A stretch of 64,000 nucleotides of DNA, from assembly GCA_029641185.1 (NCBI GenBank), contig JAPWGK010000004.1:496001-560000 (forward strand). Reading direction: 5' to 3'. The DNA comes from Pseudofabraea citricarpa. Taxonomy: Eukaryota > Ascomycota > Leotiomycetes > Helotiales > Dermateaceae. Both the position numbers and the translations under genes were made by a program. Of the stretch, positions 22,852 to 33,304 are shown in pieces; positions within the stretch are counted from its first letter, which is position 1; each line of letters starts with the position of its first letter. The notes under the pieces were generated by a model. That model had not been told where the DNA came from. It saw nothing but the letters and a program-made list of their open reading frames with translations, and searched no databases.

Positions 22852-24634
22852 TTGCCCTCGGGAACCGTCTTCAACGCGGTCGTACACCGCCATCAGCTCG
22901 TGGCTAGCGATTGTGCCCCCATGGTGCAGTTCTGTGACAACGCTCGTCAACCGCGTCGAGGACCCTCAAATCTTGCAAAGGCATAGATGCCAAGCTGAGA
23001 CACCACAGGCGGCTAGACGTGCCATTCTCAAGACTGACTAGGACCGGACCGCCCCCAGCTGATGGCCGATACTTTCACCCAGCGAGACCTGATGTAATAA
23101 TTATAGCTTCACCTGGCTGGCAGGCTGAGTGAGAGGGCAAGGCCAGCCTTTGCCGTTTTGGATGGGGCATTGTGGGCATACCCCTGAGCGAGGCGATGTT
23201 TCACCCGCTCTCAGTCCCCAATGACAATCACAAAACAACTTCCGGTTTCCAGCGACTGTGAAGTGTGAAGTGATGATTGACACAAGACCAAAATTCAGGA
23301 TGTGATGCCCAGTACCTGGGACACGTGGGGGGCACAATTCCCAGACTCCCAAACTCCCAAAATCCAGGAAAGTTCTGCAGGCGCTGGCAGTTATCAGATG
23401 GAGTGTATAGTCTGCGTGTGCCCATGCAGTATTGACACGACCGGCCGTATGATCGGCCGGCTAGACTACCCCAAAGCTGAAAAATGATCCAGACGTAGCG
23501 GGCATGCTTTCGTAGGCTTACCGCTGGTCGTTAGGCTCGAAACATAATGCCAATGCTTAATGTTGCTTGACTCTTGAGTCGCCACGTACGAGTATTGCAA
23601 CCCTTGGAACGCTAGCCTGTCACGATGTAGGCTCTTGAGACGGTGGGTCATCAAACTGCTGCTTGCTCGCCTGCGCTTGTTCCTATCTGTATCTGTGCTG
23701 CTGTTCTGGAATTCTGGAAAAGGAGGCTCGAGGTATAATAAAGACAAGGGCAAACCTGCACGGCGAGCCTCTTTGCTCTGTAGTCTTCCTCACCAGACCC
23801 AACCCTTCCACTCTCCAACATCAAGCAGAGCTCCGGCAGCTCTTGCGATCCCGCCTTCTCTTCTCTCTTCCATTCTTCTCATTTCCGCCTGTGTTTCCGG
23901 GTTGTTCACATGTCCGGTTTTCCTGCTTAGATCTACTTTTGCTCGTTGCTGCATTTGCCGGAGTCGATACATGATAGAATAGACGGCGCTCATTCCCAAG
24001 ATACCCACCACCTTCATTCGTCCAGAAAAGCCACATCACATCAACTGTCCAGCTTTCACCTCTGACTCGCTTAATCGAGAAGACTCTTCTAAGTGTAAGT
24101 AAGTTGCGGTAGTTCGTTGGCGACGTCGAGAATGCAGGTGCACTTGTGTTGTGCCTCCTGCAGCCGCCTGCATCACGCATCACGCATCACGCAGCACACA
24201 ACATCATCATCATCATTATCACCACCATCACCATCACCCCGCGCCCACAACATGACCGTGATCACATCGGACGGGCGGGGGCGCGAAGATGATTGATGTT
24301 GCGATGCGAGGCCATCCATCCATCCATTACAACTTGATATTGCTGGTGATATAGGTTGCTAACAGGATATTCATAGAATAATTCGGGGTCCCATTCCTAC
24401 CTAATACTCGATCCGCTTCCGCACAACGTTTTGTTTTGTTACACGACTCTCGCTCCTCACAGCAAGAAAGGCTCTCCGACGTCTCACCTCCCGCCAAACA
24501 ATTGTCTCAATCACGACCCACCTCCATTTGCCTTTTTCCGTCTTTGCTTAGAGCTCTTTGCGAGTCCCTTCCGTCGGCCGAACTTTAACGCCGGACCGCG
24601 GCCCTCTCAACAACTACTTACATAAACCCTGAAA
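22852..24634. other. intergenic region with simple repeats upstream of NAD kinase
   Basis: This 1.8-kb stretch holds no recognisable gene. Several short frames overlap on both strands at 23600-24180, but none has family features. The part from about 24170 to 24245 holds short repeats (CATCACG and CATCAC/ATC units). From 24390 to 24634 the sequence is C/T-rich and AT-poor, as expected for a promoter and 5' leader. Confidence 0.5.
24172..24240. repeat. short tandem repeats (CATCACG and ATC/CAC units)
   Basis: GCATCAC is repeated four times from 24172, followed by ATCATC and CACCATCAC triplet runs to about 24240. It lies in the presumed upstream region of the NAD kinase gene. Confidence 0.8.
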
Positions 24635-26467
24635 ATGTCCGCTGACTTGCGCTCCCCGACGTCGATACACCCGGCCCTTACTAAGCCTGACAACCTCCCG
24701 CTGGCCATAATCGACGAGAACTCGACAGCTTCTTCTAATGGCCTGAGCACTGCTCCCAAGATTGGAGACTCCATTCTCCGCGAGCACGCCTCGCACCTGG
24801 GATCCTTGAACACTTCCGCCAACTTCCGCGATAATGACCCCTCGGAGCCCTTTTCCGCAGCTACAACAGTAGGGGAACACTTTCCAAACGAGTCCGCATC
24901 ACTTCCAGGGACACCGGCCTTCCCCTTGAAGCCAATACCTGGATTCAAAGGTCATCGCAAGAACGCCTTGTCGGTCGAGGCAATCCCTAGACAAACTATT
25001 ATGAAAGCGCTGGCCTCGTCAAACCGAAACCACAGCCCACAGCATCTCTCACTTGCGACTTCGCTCTCGGAAATGATTGCCGCACAGAAGAACAAAGACA
25101 ACAGGCCTGGGACGGCTTCGTCCCAGAAGCTTTCAGCAGCCTTGTCCGACCTCGCCGGTCGAAATGCCACCCCTTCGACGGCCCGATTCCCTGCCCTACA
25201 ATCTCCATGTTTTTATCACGAACGTTTCGACGACGCAGTCAACATAGATAAAGTGCTGGAAGAGATCAAGGACGATGAATGGATGTCACACTCTCGCCTC
25301 ATGCAGACTGCTACAGGTGTGCGAGAGGTTTCCAAACAGTTGCAGCGCCGACCAATCAAAAGAGCCGTGCGCAACGTCATGATTGTAACCAAGGCCAGAG
25401 ATAATCAATTGGTGAACCTCACCAAGGATCTTGCTCAGTGGCTGATGGCCACACCCCGCTATGGTTCGGACCTTGGTGTTAATGTTTACGTTGATGCCAA
25501 GCTTCGCAATTCCAAGCGCTTCGGTGCAGCCGCGATGTTGGAGGCTCAACCCCGTTTCCAACACCTTTTAAAGTACTGGTCACCTGATCTCTGCTGGAGC
25601 CAACCTGAGAAGTTCGACTTGGTGTTGACGCTAGGAGGGGATGGAACCGTCTTGTTCACGTCATGGCTATTCCAGCGTATCGTACCACCGATCTTGTCCT
25701 TCAGTCTTGGAAGCTTGGGCTTCTTGACCAACTTCGAGTATGATAGGTTCAAGGAACACCTTAACAAGGTCATGGGCGACGATGGAATGCGTGTCAACTT
25801 GCGCATGAGATTCACCTGCACTGTCTACAGAGATGGTAAAGGTGAAGAAATGGAAGAAGGTGAACAATTTGAGGTACTCAACGAGCTTGTCATCGACCGT
25901 GGACCATCCCCATATGTCTCCAACCTTGAGCTCTATGGCGACAACGAGCTCTTGACTGTCGTGCAAGCCGATGGCTGCATCTTCTCCACCCCCACAGGAT
26001 CCACCGCATATTCTCTTTCTGCTGGTGGCTCTCTAGTCCACCCAGATATTCCTGCTATTCTCCTTACACCTATCTGTCCGCACACCTTATCTTTCCGGCC
26101 CATGATTCTCTCAGACAGTCTGCTCCTCCGTGTCTCGATTCCACGCCACTCTCGTGCTACTGCTTATTGTTCATTCGATGGCAAAGGTCGTGTAGAGCTC
26201 AAGCAAGGAGATCATGTCACCATTGCTGCTTCTCAGTACCCCTTCCCAACTGTTACTCGTTCCGGCGCAGACTGGTTCGACAGTGTATCAAGAACTCTTA
26301 AGTGGAACTCTAGAGGTGCACAACAGAAGGGCTGGGATGGTGAGGCAGAGAACAAGGAGGCAGAGGTTGAGTGGGATATCGACACTGATTCCGCATTCTA
26401 CGGCAGTGAAGAAAGCAGCATCAGTGCCAGTCCTCTCAGACGACAGATGAGTATGCTAGGAATGTAG
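24635..26467 (+). CDS. NAD(+) kinase
   Basis: A single exon of 610 codons. It phosphorylates NAD to NADP with ATP. The catalytic core spans about residues 235-545. The phosphate-binding motif LTLGGDGTVLFTSW is at residues 332-345 (GGDGT at 334-338), followed by LSFSLGSLGFLTNF, NELVIDRGPSPYVSN and the NAD-binding DGCIFSTPTGSTAYSLSAGG, then TPICPHTLSFRP. The 235-residue N-terminal extension and the Ser-rich C-terminus are low-complexity and typical of the cytosolic Utr1/Yef1 type in fungi rather than mitochondrial Pos5; no mitochondrial presequence is evident. The start is the first ATG after a pyrimidine-rich leader (context GAAAATGTC). The gene is in head-to-tail order with rrp46, 1.8 kb downstream. 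Confidence 0.96.
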   Translation: MSADLRSPTSIHPALTKPDNLPLAIIDENSTASSNGLSTAPKIGDSILREHASHLGSLNTSANFRDNDPSEPFSAATTVGEHFPNESASLPGTPAFPLKPIPGFKGHRKNALSVEAIPRQTIMKALASSNRNHSPQHLSLATSLSEMIAAQKNKDNRPGTASSQKLSAALSDLAGRNATPSTARFPALQSPCFYHERFDDAVNIDKVLEEIKDDEWMSHSRLMQTATGVREVSKQLQRRPIKRAVRNVMIVTKARDNQLVNLTKDLAQWLMATPRYGSDLGVNVYVDAKLRNSKRFGAAAMLEAQPRFQHLLKYWSPDLCWSQPEKFDLVLTLGGDGTVLFTSWLFQRIVPPILSFSLGSLGFLTNFEYDRFKEHLNKVMGDDGMRVNLRMRFTCTVYRDGKGEEMEEGEQFEVLNELVIDRGPSPYVSNLELYGDNELLTVVQADGCIFSTPTGSTAYSLSAGGSLVHPDIPAILLTPICPHTLSFRPMILSDSLLLRVSIPRHSRATAYCSFDGKGRVELKQGDHVTIAASQYPFPTVTRSGADWFDSVSRTLKWNSRGAQQKGWDGEAENKEAEVEWDIDTDSAFYGSEESSISASPLRRQMSMLGM

Positions 26468-27430
26468 ATCCAGTTCCATCTCGACTTATGAACCCTCGAG
26501 TTTGGATTTTGGGGATGAAAGGAGTTCTGTTTCGTTTATATAGGTGCTTGGGAATGCACAAAGATACATTACAGTAATACCGGTCTTTCGTTAGCCGGGT
26601 CTCATAGACTAGAGATAACGAAGCCTTGCAGATGCTGGCCATTGGCTGGTACCAACCCCAATATTCATTCTCAATTCACAGTGACAATTTGTGAAGGCTT
26701 AAGGCTCGTTTCTGAGAATACGGAAAGTCCTCGCATATCGTACTCGATGATCGACTTCGGACTTTTGAGTGATCGTAACTGACTGACCGAGAAACAGAAA
26801 CGAATGCGGATGAACAAGCCGGAAACGTCTGATGTTTCGAATGAACGCTTGATGCAGAAAAGACCCTGTAGACCCGTCCTCGGATTCCGGCAACATCGGC
26901 TCCATATTTCTCTGATTGTGGATTGTCGTGGCCCATAATTCTGCGTCGCTATTGCCATGCCTCTCCTTGAAGTCTCCGGCTGGGCATAGAAAGTGTCTTG
27001 GATGTGCGGCCACGGCGGGTATTGATACACCAGACGGAAGTACCTCCTTGGGGATTATCTTTCGGGTCCCGCGGGTGAGCAAAGACTGTCACACCCACAA
27101 CGGCCCGCCTTCAACACCAATGTATAGTTGGTCGCGGTTCAAGTACTTTGGCAAGTATGTATATATTGTTGATGAGTATGTCTCAGACGGTGAGTTTAGT
27201 ACAATCAATGCATGCCAAAAGAGGCCATGATGAGACTTCAATAGACCTAAGGCTTTTCGGTGCGGGATTTTATGATTTGGCAATTGCTATTGTTAATTGG
27301 TAGGTTGGGATACAAAGGATAGAGATGTTTATAGAAGAGGCATCACTGCAATTGAGGTTAGTGCTAGTAAGAAACGAACTGTTAGGTTGTCTCGTAGAAT
27401 GGGAATATTCCTGATCCTCTCATAATATAG
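26468..27430. other. intergenic region after NAD kinase
   Basis: About 960 bases without a recognised gene. Three overlapping minus-strand frames of 86-127 codons cover 26671-27082, but they are in different frames with no recognisable motifs and no consistent splice pattern. A short unknown gene cannot be excluded here; I see no positive support. Confidence 0.4.
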
Positions 27431-27440
27431 ATAGGCTTCA

Positions 27441-27497
27441 TAATCGTCGGTTCGCTTAGGTTCCCTCCTTCGTCACTGCGTTCCGAACCGACGATTA
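27441..27497. repeat. perfect 14-bp inverted repeat with 29-base loop
   Basis: TAATCGTCGGTTCG at 27441-27454 is repeated in reverse complement (CGAACCGACGATTA) at 27484-27497. The loop contains CCCTCCTTCGTCACTGCG. It sits just upstream of the decayed nuclease-like gene and may mark the edge of a repeat. As RNA it would form a strong hairpin. Confidence 0.8.
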
Positions 27498-27549
27498 CTT
27501 CAATGAATAAAAAGAGGCTAGCAATAATACCAAACAATACATTAGGCTT

Positions 27550-28200
27550 ATGCATTTTGATCCTCTACGCTGGGTTACTACCCTCGCCGAACCTGTCCCT
27601 CCACTCGTTAATCCTACTAAGAAGATACAGGAGGTCCTCGACCGTGCGGCGACATACCTAGAGAACATGACCCAATGGTATCGCCAAGCGGTGCTGTATC
27701 CTGTCATACTCCTCTCGGTAGATATTAAGGTAGCCAATACCAAGTCTCAAAAGATAACTGAGATCGGGTTCGCGATTAGCAAACTAGGTAGCCTACACCA
27801 AGCTCCCCCCTCTATCAAGATCGACCAAGCTACGCAGTTCGATATATCGGAGCATCATGCTCTTCCTACCTTTTATAGCCGACGTCGCTTTTAGTACGGT
27901 CAGATAATTAGCAGAGCAGTGCCGGCAGCCGCTTGCAGCAAGAGATCCGGGAAGCACGACTCCGAGGGGATATTATACTAGTAGGCCACTCAATTAAACA
28001 CGACGTGAGCTAGCTCGAGGGCATCTGTCCAGAGTTGGGCACCCTCCCACAGCTAGACCTCGCCCTGGTATGGCAGGCTGCCACCTGTAATATCAATCGA
28101 ACGAAGCTATGCAAGATAGCTGCCGCTGTTGGGTTCGAGGTGGACGACTGCTACTAGCATAATGCTGGGAATGATGTATTTGGCACTTTGTATACTATCC
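27550..28200 (+). pseudogene. decayed RNase H-like nuclease gene (Gfd2/YDR514C-type domain)
   Basis: A first frame open from 27550 to 27894 encodes a segment with the pattern ILLSVDIKVANTKSQKITEI followed by GFAISKL, like the start of the exonuclease-fold domain found in fungal Gfd2/YDR514C-type proteins. The similarity then jumps to another frame from about 27940 (EIREARLRGD, then LVGHSIKHDV at 27978-28007), hits TAG at 28011, continues LEGICPELGTLPQLDLALVW and KIAAAVGFEVDD, and shifts again to HNAGNDVFGTLYTILG near 28159-28205. Conserved His and Asp residues of a DEDDh-like site are visible (HSIKHD, HNAGND), but the second acidic residue of the first motif is lysine (AAG at 27727). At least two frame changes and internal stops mean it is not functional. 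The G:C to A:T changes would fit repeat-induced point mutation. The family name is from memory, so moderately sure. Confidence 0.65.
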
Positions 28201-28211
28201 TTGGGTTGATG

Positions 28212-28236
28212 CGGGGGGTGGGGGGGGGAGGGGAGA
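28212..28236 (+). repeat. G-rich run
   Basis: About 20 guanines in 25 bases, in runs of six, nine and four separated by single bases. It could fold as a G-quadruplex. It lies at the end of the decayed nuclease-like gene. Confidence 0.7.
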
Positions 28237-28405
28237 ATACCACTATATTAGGAGAGCAGGAGAGGGAGATTGGGGGTTTGTATTAGGCCGTGGCGAAATG
28301 TGTTACGCTGGTTGTGTGCTATAATGCTCAAAGCTTGTTGGTAGTTATTGTGGGTACCTAGGTATAATGTAAGGGTTGCTTAGTTCTTTATACTCCTAAA
28401 ACGTG

Positions 28406-28538
28406 AACTCCAACCATGTAGAACGACACCAGCTATACACAAAAACTCCAACTATACAGAATACTCCAGCTATATAGAAAGATGCCAAATACAGAGAAAG
28501 ATGCCAAACAAAGAGAAAGACTCCGACTATCTAGAAAT
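28406..28538. repeat. degenerate 19-bp tandem repeat, seven copies
   Basis: Seven consecutive units of 18-20 bases, consensus near ACTCCAACTATACAGAAAG, run from 28406 to 28538. Copies differ at three to six positions. No reading frame is maintained across it. It abuts the decayed minus-strand frame. Confidence 0.8.
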
Positions 28539-29240
28539 ATCACTTTCACTCACCGCCGAAGCCTTCTGATCCAATGTATACTCCAGCTGAAGAGAGCGCC
28601 AACGTAAACCACTGCCCGATCCCCTCTGTATATCCCGACATATGTTGTTTACCTTCTCCCGCTGTATACCTGGATCGCATGTATGGAACGGCGGACGTAG
28701 TTCCACCTTATTGAACTTCGTTGCAGTAGCCGATCCTGCCGATAGGAGAGGCTGGAGGTCCTTGTCGAATAAAGCAAGCCTCAAATTGAACTTCCCGCTC
28801 TTACTAAGCTGTCCAGTTACAATATAGCTCCCACCTGCACCAGGGACTGGCGTCTTTACTTCACCCACAATAATCTTCATCCCCGGAACAGGATTTTCTA
28901 TAACCTTAAACGTCTGTATTATACCGCTCTGCTGTCGTGTAGGTGGTCTGGCCCTCTTCCGCTTGCGAGGAGGCTACGTTCGTCTCTGACTGCCTACCCA
29001 ATGAGCGGTAACTTGTTCTAAGGTTCTTCGACCCTGTCCGTCGTTACATCTCTGCACTTAGCTACCAGGACCTCTGCATCTTTTGGCAGGTGAAGCAGAC
29101 ACGATTCCATATACTGCAATTAGCAGTTGCTCCTGAGCCATCCATGTATGTTTCTTTAGGATCTTCACAGAAAGGTCCAAGCAAGCGAATAAGACTGGAG
29201 CAATGAACGTTCCTGAAATCTTGGTCTTATAAGTATATCG
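28527..29240 (-). pseudogene. decayed coding region of unknown type
   Basis: On the minus strand an open frame covers 28527-28880 and extends without a stop to about 28970 (a basic RKRKRARPPTRQQ segment, then IIQTFKVIENPVPGMKIIVG, later GSYIVTGQLSKSGKFNLRL). Further upstream, protein-like sequence continues in other frames (for example FIAPVLFACLDLSVKILKK and KDAEVLVAKCRDVTTDRVEE) with stop codons between. This looks like an old gene or transposon frame broken by stops and shifts. I do not recognise the family. It lies in the same repeat island as the nuclease relic and the MITE. Confidence 0.45.
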
Positions 29241-30059
29241 CTGGAGACGAGAAGGGAAGGAAGGGAATAGGGTGACATAGCCATAACCTACCCGTTGAAT
29301 ATACTGTGCGATTTCAATATTTTGGCAGCTTCCAAGGAGAGGGGGTGGTTTTCATTCTTGAATCCAAACACGGATTGGGTAGAACCCAAGGTTTATGTAA
29401 ATACCCAGCTATATATACCAGACTTTTATATCATGCTATGGGAGAAATAAAATTAGTAGCGTTATCTTTAAGTTAATAACATACGATCCCCAGACGGAGG
29501 TAGAAGATGCCTTCTTTCTACTCGCCTTTAAAGTATTTGTTTTGTTGCGCGTCAATGCCTTTCCACGGTAGCTATAATGGAGGAAAGAAGCATCAATTCA
29601 TTCTATGGGAGTATTCCTGCCTCTGTTATTATTATACTGCCAAGTTCCCTTATAAATGTATACTTGTGCGTACAAAAGAGGAAGAAAAAAACAGGAATCA
29701 AGAATTAGGACATGAATAACCTATCTTACAGTAAATATAAGCTAAGTAAAAATGAAACAGGTGGGCTCAAACAGATAGATGAGGTGAGGACCAGCTAGGT
29801 GTATAGCACGGAAGTTCTTCTCTCTATGTCTTGAAGTACATGTACTACAAATAAAGTACCAATAAACAAAACAGTTCACACAGCTAGGTACCTAGCTATA
29901 TCCGCCCCTAAATCACAACCAAGATATCCATGTGATCGATCTATCAGCATTCAAGCAGACTACTGCAAAAGAATGAGGATATCAAGGGATTGTATTTACC
30001 AGTTAGCATACCAAGTAATAGATAACTGCACAGACAACCTCCTTATACTCCAGTGGCTC
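29241..30059. other. AT-rich non-coding part of the repeat island
   Basis: No gene is recognised. The sequence is AT-rich, with short frames (for example 29507-29719) lacking any family feature. It separates the decayed minus-strand frame from the MITE. Confidence 0.45.
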
Positions 30060-30343
30060 TACGGGGACAAAAAAACAGGCCGATTTTGGTACACATGGCC
30101 AATGCGTACCACGCCAAAGTTCATACCATTGAATATCTTGTTATTTACCCTTCTGTTTACTTATTTACCTTTCTATATGCTAACATATATATATATTCTA
30201 GATCTTTTCACGATCAAAGTCTGCCAGGACTTTTTTAAATAAGTTAAAAGTAGTATACGTAGTCTCTGTTCGACGAGTATGAAATTTGGTGTGGTACGCA
30301 TAGGCCATGTGTACCAAAATCGGCCTGTTTTTTTGTCCCCGTA
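30060..30343. mobile_element. MITE with 60-bp terminal inverted repeats and TA flanks
   Basis: A 280-base element at 30062-30341 begins CGGGGACAAAAAAACAGGCC and ends with its reverse complement. The inverted arms match over roughly 30062-30115 and 30288-30341 almost perfectly and then more weakly for some ten bases. Both ends are flanked by TA (30060-30061 and 30342-30343), the target duplication of Tc1/mariner-type transposons. The AT-rich middle has no transposase. It is therefore a non-autonomous element, possibly still recent because the arms have hardly diverged. Confidence 0.82.
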
Positions 30344-31149
30344 GAGAGTAGGTTAGCCATTCTGTGTTTTGTTCTCTCCGTATCAAGTCCCAGCAGTGCA
30401 GGAAATGAGTTCTCTCCAGTACTTAATGAATGCTTCTCCCCGTCCGCCACTTTATGTAGGCCGTAGTAAAGAGGTAATGTATTAAACATTCAACTAGCTT
30501 ATGCGCTTATAAACTTATGTGCTTATGGACTTGTGTGCTTGCTTTATAGAGTCACTTTCTAACCGGACAGGAATGATAATCACCCGCCCACAGCGATCTT
30601 TGAGTGGGCTGCTAGTATAGACATCTTAAGATAGAACTTATGCCTAGCCACGATTACTTTATATCTGCTATACCCCAACTTGTACATGGTTAGCCGGGCT
30701 TGCTGTGAGAATAGGCTCTACAGCAAGTACTACTGCGAAACTTAACTATTCACATTACACAAGATACTTATTTCAGCTGAAAGCTTTAAAATTACGTTCA
30801 AGTTATTTCCCATTCGTAACAGGCAAGGATATCTAAAGTCCCTGACTTCATCATGGCTATTTGATCATCTCAGTGATGCAGCAAACGCCTCATCGCCCCC
30901 CAAACCCATGCACCGCTCCCGAAACACCAGAGAAATGCATAACATACGCCTTCCCTTGCATGCATGCAGTGAATAATCCAACAGAAAAACTTGGTCGGAA
31001 GGTAATAATTTACCTCGACAGACATATGCAGAAATTTTCCATATCCCCGTTTTATGCAAGCTCCAGTTCTGGCTTCGTCCATAAAAACCACTCATCTGAG
31101 CACCGTCTGTGATTGAAGCCTCCCTTTTTGCCCAATTGTGACAGCTCCA
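30344..31149. other. intergenic region downstream of the Skt5-like gene
   Basis: About 800 bases, AT-rich on the left, with no gene recognised. Overlapping short frames at 30861-31112 on both strands have no family features. The right part is the 3' region of the minus-strand Skt5-like gene. Confidence 0.5.
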
Positions 31150-33304
31150 TCACATTATCTTACAATCCTTGTCCTTGTCCTTTTCGTTTGCGCCCTTTTT
31201 GATTTTCGCAGCGTTTCTAGGTGGTGCAACTTCCATCGGTTGTCCTCCACTAGCAGCAGCTCTGATAGCAGACAATCTTTGTTTTGCACGTTGGTCCCCA
31301 GACTCTGCAGCTTTGACATACCATACATTGGCCTCAAGAATGTCACGGCGACAGCCAATACCCATTTCTTTGAAGTAACCAACCGCATACTCAGCCTTTG
31401 TCAAACCTATTTCATGTTATTAAGTTATTCATTGGCACAGGACACATATAAGACTTACCACACTCGGCTGCTTGCCGTGCCCACTCATATGCCTCATTCT
31501 CATCCTTTGGCAAAACAGGCTCTGCACCAATCATGTACCATGCACACAAAGCCATCATGGCTGCAGGATGGCCTTTCTGTGCTGCACCAGTATAGAAATG
31601 AACACTAAGAGCTGCATCTGGTGGGCAAGAGAGCTTGCCATGCTCATAGGCATCACCGAGGCGATAACTTGCTTCCGCATGTCCAAGATCTGCTGCCATT
31701 GTGAAGAGCTGTGCTGCATAGCTCTCATCTTTAAAAATGTCAGCACCATACCCAGTCTCATAAAGCAGACCGAGATGATAGGGTGCTGCATTGTACTGCT
31801 CATCAGCTGATTCTGTAGCTCGCTTCAACCACTTCAACCCTTCTCTGTATTGCTTTTCACCAAGGTCTCCAGATAGGCACGCACGCCCGAGTCTTGTCAT
31901 TGCTCCCGGGTGGTTCTTGGAGGCAGATTGTCGATAGAACTGTACTGCTTTTGCTGGATCCTTTCGGGAACCCCATCCAAACTCGTAGCAAAGTGCTGCA
32001 CGGTATCCAGACTCTGCATGGCCATGTTTGCTAGCAGAGATAAATAATGGAAATGCAGTGTTGTAGTCCTCCTTGCCCTTATTGAACAAGCCAGATGCAT
32101 ATCCATCGGCTAAATAGTACTGAGCGAAAGGATAGCTTCGGTCAGAAAGCTTTTGGAGAATATGTCGAGCTTCGCGGATGAGTTCCTGGGGAGTGGATGG
32201 TGCACTCTCGATGTATGGACCAGTTGAGTCGCGCGCACCTCGAGAGCTTTTCTTTTGAGAAGAGACACTTCCTTCATTAGCAAGCCCGGCATCCTGGGCG
32301 AGCTGAATAAGGTGGATAGCGAAACTATACTGCGTTTCCATGCTGCTTGTCTTCTTGATGTTTTGTCGATACATGTCTAAGGTCTTTTGTGCACTTAGGA
32401 GAGATGCATTAGAGCCAACGTTGGCTCTCAACTGCGAGTTGTCCCATGTCATGGCTGCTGGTGGAGGCTGGGGATAAGGCACGTTCAAAAGATCTACATA
32501 AGAAAGAGGTCTATCATTTGAACGACCAGAAGCTGCTGAAGGTGCTCGAGCGCCCCAGCTAGGCGACTGAGGAATATGTCCTGGACGACCTGGTGAGCGA
32601 CCTCTTGGGCCAAAGTCGGAATACGTAGAATTTGGTCTTGGTAGAGGAGTTCCCCTCGCGAATTGTGAATTTGGGGTAAGGTAGCGGTCGATAGATGGGC
32701 CTACCTCTGCTGGATCGCTTGGCCCATACGTTTGAGGACCTGATGCTCGACGTTGCGTTCTTTCATCAAAAATCTGCGACTGGTGGTGGTATTGTAGTTG
32801 AGGCACCTGTTCGTTTACAAATGCATCCTCACTCTCATCTACATCCTGTAAGTTATCAAGCCCCGTTTTGCTATTCGAATACTCGCTCGATGCCACTCTT
32901 GAATGAGACTGCTGATCCGGCGACTTCACAGCACCTTCTCTGCCATTATTGTCTGACGGATGTCTTGGTCGATATGCAATACTTTGCTTCGACAAAGCTC
33001 CTGGCTCTCGATTTTCATATTGCTCCCCTGAGACATGCAGCTCACTGGAGTACTCACTGCCTTCAACAATACTAGCACTCTGACCCTGAGGAGGCCACCC
33101 CTCTCGCGGCATATCCACCCTGACCGGCGACTTTGGTGTTCCATGTACACGGCCAGATGAAGGAATAGGGATATCAGACAAAGGCTTCCGACCGCTACCC
33201 TCCGCCGGACCTCCTTCTGCAGAGCCATACCTCGAAGGCGACCTGGTGCCAGATTCAGGCCGCGGAGAATCATTCTCGTGGGAGGCAAGGCCAACCGTAG
33301 CCAT
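31150..33304 (-). CDS. chitin synthase activator, Skt5/Chs4-like Sel1-repeat protein
   Basis: Two exons on the minus strand (31459-33304 and 31150-31406) encode 700 residues; the 52-nt intron has standard GTAAGT and a TAG acceptor. The first 330 residues are Ser/Pro-rich and disordered. About residues 370-685 carry consecutive Sel1-like repeats (for example FAQYYLADGYASGLF, SGYRAALCYEFGWGS, GAMTRLGRACLSGDLG, YHLGLLYETGYG, ASYRLGDAYEHG, and AEYAVGYFKEMGIGC after the intron). The last four residues, CKIM, are a CaaX prenylation box, as in yeast Skt5/Chs4, which is farnesylated and activates chitin synthase 3 at the plasma membrane and bud neck. The neighbouring divergent gene is exactly a Chs3-like chitin synthase. 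Fungi have several Skt5-like proteins, so one-to-one orthology with CHS4 is not certain. Confidence 0.92.

Noticed and set aside
26671..27082. Three overlapping minus-strand frames as a possible gene
   Set aside because: The frames compete with each other, no family motif is seen and no consistent splice pattern joins them.
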